Origin: Thermoguttaceae bacterium
Lineage (GTDB): Bacteria; Planctomycetota; Planctomycetia; Pirellulales; Thermoguttaceae
Assembly (NCBI GenBank): GCA_017454585.1
Contig: JAFTCU010000194.1
Coordinates: 1-6,179, forward strand
Length of the DNA stretch: 6,179 nucleotides
Direction of reading: 5' to 3'
Of this stretch, positions 1 to 5,569 are shown in pieces; within the stretch, counting starts at the first letter, position 1, and the number at the start of each line of letters is the position of its first letter. The translations under genes were made by a program, and so were the position numbers. Below the pieces are notes generated by a model. The model was not told the DNA's origin and searched no databases. It was given only the letters and a program-made list of their open reading frames with translations.

Positions 1-2
1 CC

Positions 3-500
3 GGGGAATTTGATTCGGTCCTTGGGAACGGGACGGGGGCCGGCGTGATTTTCGGAAATACGGGCGGCGTGACGGAAAGCGTTTTGCGCCAGCTTCATTT
101 CACCTGGACGGGCAAAGAGCCGCCGAAAGACTGGCTCCTTTTCACTCCTGTCCGCGGTCTGGACGCCATTCGCCGGGCCGAGGTGAAGATCGGCGGGAAA
201 ACCCTCCGCGTGGGGATCGTTCACGGCGCGGGAAACATTCGCCGGCTTCTGGAGACCAAAGAGCACTTGAAGTTTGACTTCGTGGAAGTGATGGCGTGCC
301 CCGGCGGCTGCATCGGAGGCGGAGGCCAGCCGAAAACGGAACTCCCCGTCACGGATGCGCTGCGGACGAAACGGATGAGCGGTCTTTTCTCCGCCGACAA
401 AACCCGCGAAAAGCGCCGTTGCGGCGAGAACCCGGACCTCGTGGCGCTTTACGAAAACTTCCTGAAAGAGCCGGGAAATAAACTCCTCCACACGCGGTAA
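3..500 (+). CDS. hydA: [FeFe] hydrogenase catalytic subunit, C-terminal part (5' end outside window)
   Basis: This is the last 165 residues of an iron-only hydrogenase, which interconverts protons and H2 at the H-cluster. The frame is open to the left edge, so the true start lies upstream; the GTG at 45 is an internal valine. Near the start is the segment FDSVLGNGTGAGVIFGNTGG, which matches the family's FDxPLGxxxGAGxIFGxTGGV stretch. The third signature motif, EVMACPGGCIGGGGQP, lies at about 285-332. By family knowledge its two cysteines (codons 297-299 and 309-311) bind the H-cluster, the second bridging the [4Fe4S] and diiron parts. The tail (REKRRCGENPDLVALYENFL, then LLHTR) is the small-subunit domain fused to the C-terminus, as in monomeric and NAD(P)-linked enzymes. 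The other two motifs and any accessory Fe-S domains are outside the window, so the electron partner cannot be told. One oddity is that the usual TGGVMEA reads TGGVTES. Confidence 0.95.
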   Translation, partial: GEFDSVLGNGTGAGVIFGNTGGVTESVLRQLHFTWTGKEPPKDWLLFTPVRGLDAIRRAEVKIGGKTLRVGIVHGAGNIRRLLETKEHLKFDFVEVMACPGGCIGGGGQPKTELPVTDALRTKRMSGLFSADKTREKRRCGENPDLVALYENFLKEPGNKLLHTR

Positions 501-508
501 AACCCGGT

Positions 509-2227
509 TCAGAAGAAAACCTCCAGGTCGGCTTTTCCTTCGGGCTTCACAACGAAATCGACGTACACACTCTCGCCCACATTGACGAGTTCAAACGTCT
601 GTTCCTGACCGTTGAATTTGACCCGTGAGCAGCTTTTTCCTTTGGGGAGGAGCAGATGGGCGCGGAGTTCTTTGGCGGGTGAAAGCACGTAGTACCGCAT
701 TCCCTCGTCCCGCAGAACCCAGCGAACATCCACGAATTTGGCCGTTTTTTCGTAGCCGGTAAAGTAGCGCGTTTCCGTGTAATGCGTGACAGGAAAACGC
801 GGTGCGAATTCCATCACGTCGTAACCGGTCCCCAGGTCGGTGATCCCGGCGAGACCTTCGTCGATCGCGGAGAGCAGGGCGGCTGCGCCCCATGCGCTCG
901 GCCCACCGCCAAGTGGTTTCCGGGTCGCGGGGTCGTAAAGGAAGTAAATCGCCTTGTCCTCTTTTATCATTTCTTCAAACCGCCGTAAAATGTCCCAGCC
1001 ATACGCTTCGTAACCGTTCCGGAACGCGCCCTTGGCCAGCTCGCCGGCGGTGAAGGGAGATATCCCGCCATTCACATAACCCCCCGCTTTGCTCCCACCA
1101 AAAGCCGGGGTGTAAGGTGGGTCGATCGAAAACCACTCTGCAAACGCCTTGGTCGTTTCTCGCCGGGCGAGGTACTCCCCGATGATCGAGCGTGCCTGCT
1201 CGACGTTTAAAATGCCCCGGTTCAGTGCGTAGGCGTTGGAGAGTGAAAGCCGGACGTTTTCCTGGTCGTCCACACCCGCTCCGTTCAGGCCGATCTGGTG
1301 AATGAAGAATTTTCCGTTCCACAAGTGCTGGAAAATGCTGGCTTTAAGCGTTTCCGCCCGTTCGAGCCATTCTTTGGCTTTTTCTGAATTACCCAGCCGG
1401 TCGTGGAACCACGCGAGCTGATTCATCGCCTGATAAACGCCCGTGCAGTCACCGTGCATGATCCCCATGGGCGTCTGGTCGTTAATGCGGCGGTTCGTTC
1501 CGGCGTCGGGTTTGTACGTAAAGTCCCACGTGTCGATCGTAAACCCGCGTTTCACCAGACCGCGCTCCGGATCCCAGCGTTTCGGGTCGGAGGTCATGTA
1601 GTCGATTGCCTTTTCCAGCTTCGGCAGAACACGGGCCAGCCATACATCGTCGCCCGTGACCTGGTAGTAGCGCATGGCGCCTTCCACCACGAGATACTCC
1701 ACATCCGCCTCGATTTCAAGCCTCACGAGCGACAAATTATCCTCCGGGTATAAGACTCGGCAGTCCGCATCGACAAACTTCCAGTGAGGATCGTCCAACT
1801 GCTTGATCAGCTCGTAGAAGCAGCCATCCGCGCGCTGGGTTTCCAGGATGAAATTCAGGAAAGAATCCAGGTCGTACTCCCAGTGAAGGAATCCTTTCAT
1901 CTGCTGCACGTGGTCCCGGATCCAGTTGTTGCTGCACATCAGGACCTTGCCGTCAATGAAGACGAGCCGGCGGTCATCCTGAATGGTGTTTCGGAGCTGG
2001 TGGATCATTTCGCCCAGTTTTGGATCCGTGGTCGTCAGGAGGGCGGGAAGGCCCATTTCGTAATTATTGTACGTTCCGTTATGCCTCCCCGCGACGTTCA
2101 TGGCAGGGAGCGGGTCGCGAAACTTGATCTCTGCGCCGTCATTGATCGTGCAGCCCTCCGGAATGGAATCGGCCAGGGCAAGACTTACGAGCAGAATGGA
2201 AACGCAAAACAAAAAAAGGTTTTTCAT
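509..2227 (-). CDS. Secreted six-hairpin ((alpha/alpha)6) glycosidase-like protein, specificity unknown
   Basis: This 572-residue protein starts with a typical Sec signal peptide: K2, a hydrophobic core at residues 4-18 and an ALA cleavage site, giving likely processing after A19. It should act in the periplasm or outside the cell. No lipobox is seen. The body (about 60-460) is rich in regularly spaced aromatic helices, as in six-hairpin glycosidases (the fold of glucoamylases, trehalases, debranching enzymes and rhamnosidases). Notable acidic stretches are NNWIRDHVQQM (100-110), LEIEADVEYLVVEG (170-183), GFTIDTWDF (228-236) and MGIMHGDCTGVYQAMNQLAW (254-273); any could hold the catalytic acid or base, but I cannot assign them. 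A beta-rich C-terminal domain (about 475-572) follows. The ATG at 2225-2227 is chosen because the signal peptide starts there. The gene stands alone, diverges from ribBA and converges on the hydrogenase with an 8-base gap. The fold call is from overall resemblance; substrate and family number are unknown. Confidence 0.75.
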   Translation of the reverse strand: MKNLFLFCVSILLVSLALADSIPEGCTINDGAEIKFRDPLPAMNVAGRHNGTYNNYEMGLPALLTTTDPKLGEMIHQLRNTIQDDRRLVFIDGKVLMCSNNWIRDHVQQMKGFLHWEYDLDSFLNFILETQRADGCFYELIKQLDDPHWKFVDADCRVLYPEDNLSLVRLEIEADVEYLVVEGAMRYYQVTGDDVWLARVLPKLEKAIDYMTSDPKRWDPERGLVKRGFTIDTWDFTYKPDAGTNRRINDQTPMGIMHGDCTGVYQAMNQLAWFHDRLGNSEKAKEWLERAETLKASIFQHLWNGKFFIHQIGLNGAGVDDQENVRLSLSNAYALNRGILNVEQARSIIGEYLARRETTKAFAEWFSIDPPYTPAFGGSKAGGYVNGGISPFTAGELAKGAFRNGYEAYGWDILRRFEEMIKEDKAIYFLYDPATRKPLGGGPSAWGAAALLSAIDEGLAGITDLGTGYDVMEFAPRFPVTHYTETRYFTGYEKTAKFVDVRWVLRDEGMRYYVLSPAKELRAHLLLPKGKSCSRVKFNGQEQTFELVNVGESVYVDFVVKPEGKADLEVFF

Positions 2228-2271
2228 GGGGTTTTCTTTAGGTGAAACTTTTCAGGAGAGGATTTTCAGTC

Positions 2272-2296
2272 GGCCGGGGTCTTAATTCTTCCGGCC
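2272..2296 (-). other. GC-rich hairpin in the leader of the secreted glycosidase-like gene
   Basis: GGCCGG at 2272-2277 and CCGGCC at 2291-2296 form a perfect 6-bp all-GC stem with a 13-base AT-rich loop. If transcription of the leftward gene starts near 2301, the hairpin sits only a few bases from the 5' end of its mRNA and about 45 bases before the ATG. A hairpin at an mRNA's 5' end often protects against decay, and this one could also bind a regulator. It has no T-tract, so it does not look like a terminator. The structure is seen in the sequence; its role is inferred. Confidence 0.45.
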
Positions 2297-2307
2297 TCGT
2301 TTTCTTA

Positions 2308-2335
2308 ATTATACCACGGCGATTCCCGTTGAAAA
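2308..2335 (-). promoter_or_regulatory. Predicted sigma-70 promoter for the secreted glycosidase-like gene
   Basis: Read on the minus strand, the -10 box is a perfect TATAAT (2313 down to 2308), preceded directly by TGG, which makes an extended -10. Sixteen bases further upstream is a -35-like TTTTCA (2335 down to 2330), matching the consensus TTGACA at four of six positions. Transcription would start near 2301, giving a leader of about 73 bases before the ATG at 2227. The boxes are seen directly; promoter activity is predicted. Confidence 0.6.
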
Positions 2336-2369
2336 GCCCCCCTGAATCCCTGGCCCCACGCGAAACCAC

Positions 2370-2397
2370 TTGACTTTTTTCCTGTTTGTGGTAAAAT
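2370..2397 (+). promoter_or_regulatory. Predicted sigma-70 promoter for ribBA and the genes behind it
   Basis: A -35 box TTGACT (2370-2375, five of six consensus bases) is followed after 16 bases by a -10 box TAAAAT (2392-2397, five of six). TGG sits directly before the -10 box, making it an extended -10. Transcription should begin near 2404, leaving a leader of about 39 bases. That is too short for an FMN riboswitch, which some riboflavin genes carry. This is the best promoter candidate for the ribBA, dehydrogenase and kdsA run. Confidence 0.7.
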
Positions 2398-2442
2398 AAA
2401 TAAGGAATCTGTTTATTAATTACCTTTAACCTGTTTAAAACC
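2398..2442 (+). promoter_or_regulatory. ribBA leader without a Shine-Dalgarno sequence
   Basis: The leader is AT-rich and ends GTTTAAAACC directly before the ATG. No GGAGG-like stretch lies 5-12 bases from the start; the only purine run, AAGGA at 2402-2406, is 36 bases away. Initiation probably relies on an unstructured AT-rich leader rather than pairing with 16S rRNA. This is inferred from sequence only. Confidence 0.5.
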
Positions 2443-3678
2443 ATGAAATTTTCAACGATCGAAGAGACGGCTGAGGCCCTGAAGCGCGGCGAGATCGTCA
2501 TCATGATGGATGACGAAGACCGGGAAAATGAGGGCGATTTTATCTTCGCCGCCCAGTTTGCCACGCCCGAACTCGTAAACTTCTGCATTACTCACGGGAA
2601 AGGGATCGTTTGCGTCCCCATGCTACCCGATGATTGTAAACGGCTGGAACTCGACCAGATGGTTCAGCACAATACGGCCCCGCTTTCGACCCAATTCACC
2701 GTGGCGGTGGACCATATAAGCGCCAAAACCGGCGTTACGGCTCAGGAACGTGCAGTAGCGATCAAAGCCCTTTCTGACCCAAAATCGAAAGTCACAGACT
2801 TTACCCGTCCGGGCCATGTGTACCCGCTAAAGGCCAAAGAAGGCGGCGTTCTGCGTCGTGCCGGGCACACCGAAGCGTGCATTGACCTCATGAAAATCGC
2901 GGGGCTTCGGCCGACCGCGGTCTGCTGTGAAGTCCTGGGTGAGGATGGTGACCGGGCTACGAGAGAAGAACTGACCGAAATCGCTCAAAAGTACAATCTC
3001 AAGTGCTCCACGATTGAGGAGTTGATCCGCTACCGCCGCAATCGGGAAAAACTCATTTACCGGATCGCCGACGCGAACCTTCCGACCAAGTACGGCCCGG
3101 GCCACATTTACGTGTATGGCGTCAAGTACGAAACCATGGAACCCGTGGTCGTTCAGATCGGCTCGCCCGAAACCGCCAAAAGTCCTGAAATCGCGCAAAA
3201 CCCGCTCGTGCGCATGCACTCTTCGTGCTTCACGGGGGATCTGCTTCACTCGCTGCGGTGTGACTGCGGCGACCAGCTGACCCGCTCGCTGGAACGGATG
3301 CAGGAAGACGGTTACGGTTACTTGATCTACCTCCCGCAAGAAGGTCGGGGGATCGGTCTGGCCGAGAAGATCAAAGCGTACAAACTTCAGGAGCAGGGAC
3401 TTGACACGGTAGAGGCGAATTTGGCCCTCGGGCACCGCGCGGACTGCCGGGATTATGGCGTCGGGCTGCAAATTTTGAACGATTTGGGCATCACGCACAT
3501 TCGTTTGCTAACGAACAATCCAAAAAAAGTCGATGCTTTTATATATAGCGGATTCGATCTCACAGTTACGGAACAGGTCCGTATTTTGGGAGAGATCACC
3601 CCTTATAACGAGGCGTATATTCGGACTAAGGTCGAGAAAATGGGGCACATTTGGCCAGGATTTGAGGCTGAAGAGTAA
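2443..3678 (+). CDS. ribBA: Bifunctional 3,4-dihydroxy-2-butanone-4-phosphate synthase / GTP cyclohydrolase II
   Basis: This cytosolic enzyme makes both riboflavin precursors. The RibB half turns ribulose 5-phosphate into 3,4-dihydroxy-2-butanone 4-phosphate plus formate. The RibA half opens GTP to the pyrimidine precursor. The RibB domain (about 1-200) has the metal and substrate motif DDEDRENEGD (23-32), RPGHVYPLKAKEGG (122-135), RAGHTEA (139-145) and an acidic CCEVLGEDG (161-169). The RibA domain (about 205-405) has LPTKYG (213-218), RMHSSCFTGDLLHSLRCDCG (257-276) with zinc ligands C262, C273 and C275, catalytic LPQEGRGIGL (297-306), LTNNPKK (356-362) and a C-terminal TKVEKMGH (395-402). 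At 411 residues it has the usual length for the fusion. The start is supported by alignment of the N-terminus and by the upstream promoter. One oddity: the loop normally reading DGTMAR is DGDRAT (168-173), and the usual TTGISA is KTGVTA (95-100). It leads a likely three-gene transcript. Confidence 0.97.
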   Translation: MKFSTIEETAEALKRGEIVIMMDDEDRENEGDFIFAAQFATPELVNFCITHGKGIVCVPMLPDDCKRLELDQMVQHNTAPLSTQFTVAVDHISAKTGVTAQERAVAIKALSDPKSKVTDFTRPGHVYPLKAKEGGVLRRAGHTEACIDLMKIAGLRPTAVCCEVLGEDGDRATREELTEIAQKYNLKCSTIEELIRYRRNREKLIYRIADANLPTKYGPGHIYVYGVKYETMEPVVVQIGSPETAKSPEIAQNPLVRMHSSCFTGDLLHSLRCDCGDQLTRSLERMQEDGYGYLIYLPQEGRGIGLAEKIKAYKLQEQGLDTVEANLALGHRADCRDYGVGLQILNDLGITHIRLLTNNPKKVDAFIYSGFDLTVTEQVRILGEITPYNEAYIRTKVEKMGHIWPGFEAEE

Positions 3679-3747
3679 TTTCGGGCCCCGTTCGTTCCCA
3701 TCGTTTTATTCGACCGTCCCCTCAAGAGACCTGAAAGCACCATTCCC

Positions 3748-4506
3748 ATGGCTATTTTGTTCCTCGGAGCCACTTCTGAAATTGCACGGCATAACGTCGA
3801 TTTTTTCGCGGCGAGGGAGGAACATCTTATTCTTGTGGGACGTAATCCACAGAAACTGCGCAGTCTGGTAACGAGGCCGGACTCGGAATTTATGTATTAT
3901 AACGCCTCAGAGACTTTTCAATCCATTCTTTCCGCCGAGATGTTCTGGCTTCAGTGTGTCGCTCTGGCACGGGTTACGTGGGAAGAACCGATTACCGGCA
4001 TTTACATCGCTCAGGGTATGCTCCCCTCACAGGACTCAAAACGCTGGGGCGATGAAATTGAACAGACGGTTTTCGTCAATTTCACCTCATTGACGATTTT
4101 CCTTGAAGCGGTCGCACGCTGGTACGAGACACATCCTTTTGCCGCAAATGGCGCATGGATCACGGTCCTTTCCTCGGTAGCGGGAGATCGGGGACGATGT
4201 TCAAATTATCCCTATGGAGCTGCCAAAGCGGGGCTGACTGCCTACCTCTCCGGGCTTCGTGCACGGTTGCAGCCGATCGGGACGAACGTCCTGACGGTCA
4301 AACCCGGCCTGGTCCAGACGCGTATGATCGCAGATCGGCCGCAGAGCAAATCGTTCCTGGCCGCCGATCCCCGCCGTGTCGCCGAATCGATCGACCGTGC
4401 GATCACAAACCGGCGGAACGTCCTCTATACACCGTGGTGGTGGCGCATCGTGATGTGCTGCGTCCAGCTTCTTCCTGAATGTATTTTCAAGAGGTTAAGG
4501 TTTTAG
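3748..4506 (+). CDS. Short-chain dehydrogenase/reductase, DprE2-like (polyprenyl-phosphate-sugar ketoreductase type)
   Basis: This is a 252-residue classical SDR that should use NAD(P)H on a Rossmann fold. Visible motifs are the nucleotide loop GATSEIA (7-13), IAQG (87-90, in place of NNAG), N111, SSVAGDRGR (142-150) with catalytic S143, YPYGAAK (154-160) with Y156 and K160, and VKPGLVQTRM (184-193). The stretch SSVAGDRGRxSNYxYGxAKAGL and the tail YTPWWWR...FKRLRF (227-252) resemble the decaprenylphosphoryl-2-keto-ribose reductase (DprE2) group, whose tail probably sits on the membrane. A role in making a lipid-linked sugar for the envelope is inferred; the substrate is not shown by sequence, and no DprE1-type oxidase is in this window. 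The gene follows ribBA after 69 bases and precedes kdsA by 34, so it is probably co-transcribed. The start is right because the Rossmann strand begins at once (MAILFLGATS). No ribosome binding site is evident. Its base use looks somewhat more AT-rich than that of kdsA. Confidence 0.88.
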   Translation: MAILFLGATSEIARHNVDFFAAREEHLILVGRNPQKLRSLVTRPDSEFMYYNASETFQSILSAEMFWLQCVALARVTWEEPITGIYIAQGMLPSQDSKRWGDEIEQTVFVNFTSLTIFLEAVARWYETHPFAANGAWITVLSSVAGDRGRCSNYPYGAAKAGLTAYLSGLRARLQPIGTNVLTVKPGLVQTRMIADRPQSKSFLAADPRRVAESIDRAITNRRNVLYTPWWWRIVMCCVQLLPECIFKRLRF

Positions 4507-4540
4507 TTCTCTTCATTTTCATAAAATCGTCAATCTTTTT
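4507..4540 (+). promoter_or_regulatory. kdsA leader: T-rich, no Shine-Dalgarno
   Basis: The 34 bases between the dehydrogenase stop and kdsA are pyrimidine- and AT-rich and end CAATCTTTTT directly before ATGATG. No purine-rich ribosome binding site exists. A TAAAAT at 4522-4527 could act as a weak -10 box, but no -35 box is found at a proper distance and the start codon would be only 13 bases on. Translation by an S1-type unstructured leader or by coupling is more likely. Confidence 0.4.
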
Positions 4541-5383
4541 ATGATGCAAACCACCCGTAAAATCTCCATCACGCCGCGCGTTTCCATTGGCGGCGAGGCC
4601 GAAACGTTCACCCTGATTGCCGGGCCGTGCGCCATCGAGGACGAAACGACCGTCATGACCGCCGCGGAATGGCTGAAGCGCGTCTGCGAGGAGCTGGAAA
4701 TCCCGCTCGTCTTCAAGGGCTCGTTCGACAAAGCAAACCGAAGCTCGATCTTCTCCCCGCGCGGTGTGGGCCTGGAGGAGGGTTTGCGAATCCTGGAAAA
4801 AGTCAAAGCCGAATTGGACCTTCCGGTCGTCACGGACGTTCACGAAACGACCCAATGCCCGGCCGTCGGGCAGGTGGTGGACCTGATCCAGATCCCGGCT
4901 TTTCTTGCGCGCCAGACCGATCTGCTCGTCGCGGCGGCGAAAACCGGCAAAGCCGTCAACGTGAAAAAAGGCCAGTTCATGGCCCCGGATGATATGCGGA
5001 ACGTGGCGGCCAAACTCACCGAGGCGGGAAACGAAAAGATCCTCCTCTGCGAACGCGGCACGTCGTTTGGCTACCACACGTTGGTCGTGGATTTTACCGG
5101 CCTGATCGAGATGCGGAAAATCGGCTTCCCGATCGTTTTCGACGCGACGCACAGCGTGCAGAAACCAGGCGGAAACGGGACCAGCTCGGGCGGAAACCGT
5201 GAGTACGCCGCCCCTCTGATGAACGCGGCCCTGGCCGTGGGCGTGGACGCGATTTTCGCCGAGGTGCACCCCGACCCCAGCCGGGCGATCTCCGATGCGG
5301 AGAACCAGATCCCGCTGGCCGAAATCCGGGAAATTCTGCTCCGGGCGAAAGAAATCGACCGAGTTTCAAGAGCGTTTCATTAA
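4541..5383 (+). CDS. kdsA: 3-deoxy-D-manno-octulosonate-8-phosphate synthase (Kdo-8-P synthase), metal-dependent type
   Basis: KdsA condenses phosphoenolpyruvate with arabinose 5-phosphate in the cytosol to give Kdo-8-phosphate, the precursor of the inner-core sugar of lipopolysaccharide. The 280 residues match the family length and form one TIM barrel. Signature segments are IAGPCAIE (26-33), FKGSFDKANRSS (58-69), TDVHE (98-102), IPAFLARQTDLL (118-129), NVKKGQF (140-146), CERGTSFGYHTL (170-181), FDATHSVQ (200-207) and AEVHPDP (240-246). The four metal-ligand positions known from the Aquifex enzyme are all present: C30, H204, E241 and D252. The form SDAxxQ (251-256) also belongs to the metal-dependent class, whereas E. 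coli-type enzymes have Asn at the first site. Two ATG codons are adjacent (4541 and 4544); either could be used. It is the last gene of the + strand run and shows that the organism builds an outer membrane. Confidence 0.97.
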   Translation: MMQTTRKISITPRVSIGGEAETFTLIAGPCAIEDETTVMTAAEWLKRVCEELEIPLVFKGSFDKANRSSIFSPRGVGLEEGLRILEKVKAELDLPVVTDVHETTQCPAVGQVVDLIQIPAFLARQTDLLVAAAKTGKAVNVKKGQFMAPDDMRNVAAKLTEAGNEKILLCERGTSFGYHTLVVDFTGLIEMRKIGFPIVFDATHSVQKPGGNGTSSGGNREYAAPLMNAALAVGVDAIFAEVHPDPSRAISDAENQIPLAEIREILLRAKEIDRVSRAFH

Positions 5384-5417
5384 GAGCGTGCTTTGAGATT
5401 TTCGGTTAAAAACCTCG

Positions 5418-5444
5418 CTTTTTTCACCCTGCGGGAGAAAAAAG
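5418..5444. other. Hairpin with T6/A6 arms after kdsA
   Basis: CTTTTTTC (5418-5425) pairs perfectly with GAAAAAAG (5437-5444). Inside, an A-A mismatch is followed by CCC/GGG and a TGC triloop, so 11 of 12 positions pair. The T-tract lies on the 5' side and the A-tract on the 3' side in both reading directions, the reverse of an intrinsic terminator. It begins 35 bases after the kdsA stop. It may be an mRNA 3'-end structure or a remnant of a larger element; its role is unknown. Confidence 0.4.
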
Positions 5445-5475
5445 ACTTGCCCGCGAAAACGTTTGCCGCCGCGGA

Positions 5476-5505
5476 GGGAGGAACATTTTGAAAATTGTTC
5501 CTCCC
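5476..5505. terminator. Strong 10-bp inverted repeat, candidate terminator or intergenic repeat element
   Basis: GGGAGGAACA (5476-5485) and TGTTCCTCCC (5496-5505) are perfect inverted repeats around TTTTGAAAAT. After a T-T mismatch, three further A-T pairs are possible. On the right it is followed by a C-rich run (5503-5507), a GGGACCCCC stretch (5508-5516), then CTTTCAAAAACTTTTT (5518-5533). The stem lies between converging genes and could stop transcription from both sides, with the T5 at 5529-5533 serving the rightward direction, although it is 23 bases from the stem. From memory, similar GGAGGAAC/GTTCCTCC stems with adjoining GGACCCCC recur between genes in several bacteria; I could not check that here. 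Confidence 0.5.
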
Positions 5506-5569
5506 CCGGGACCCCCTCTTTCAAAAACTTTTTAATATTAGATTAAGGAAGAGTGCTTTTTATTCTTTC

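Larger units (their letters stand above)
5384..5569. other. Intergenic region between converging kdsA and the FAD-oxidoreductase gene
   Basis: No gene is seen here. The region holds two strong hairpins (described separately), a weaker 5-bp stem CCGCG/CGCGG (5451-5455 with 5470-5474) that abuts the second one, and an AT-rich part (5521-5569) with AAAAACTTTTT at 5523-5533. Since both neighbours point into it, it should hold the transcription stops of both, but no textbook GC-stem-plus-T-tract terminator lies immediately after either stop codon. Confidence 0.5.

Noticed and set aside
2398..2442. FMN riboswitch before ribBA
   Set aside because: The leader is only about 39-45 bases, and neither it nor the upstream 200 bases shows the conserved FMN-aptamer core.
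2238..2588. A 116-codon minus-strand frame covering the divergent promoter region and the start of ribBA
   Set aside because: It would overlap the conserved N-terminus of ribBA and both promoters, and it is low in complexity (Ser and Arg runs).
2827..3498. A 223-codon open frame on the minus strand inside ribBA
   Set aside because: It lies fully antisense to a strongly conserved gene, its translation has no recognisable domain, and such frames arise from codon bias in GC-rich genes.
3676..3747. Possible broken fusion of ribBA and the dehydrogenase, since both are in the same frame and one TAA plus 23 codons separate them
   Set aside because: RibBA ends at its normal place after TKVEKMGH and the dehydrogenase begins at its natural Rossmann start, so each protein is complete and the shared frame is coincidence.
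4487..5269. A 260-codon open frame on the minus strand across kdsA
   Set aside because: It is antisense to kdsA, is rich in Arg, Gly and His as shadow frames are, and matches no family that I know.
5368..5389. Direct repeat AAGAGCGT at the end of kdsA (5368-5375 and 5382-5389)
   Set aside because: Two 8-base copies spanning the stop codon are too short and too few to support an attachment site or other element.
5404..5424. GGTT/AACC hairpin followed by T6 as a kdsA terminator
   Set aside because: The stem is only 4 bp, and the T6 run is part of the stronger hairpin at 5418-5444.
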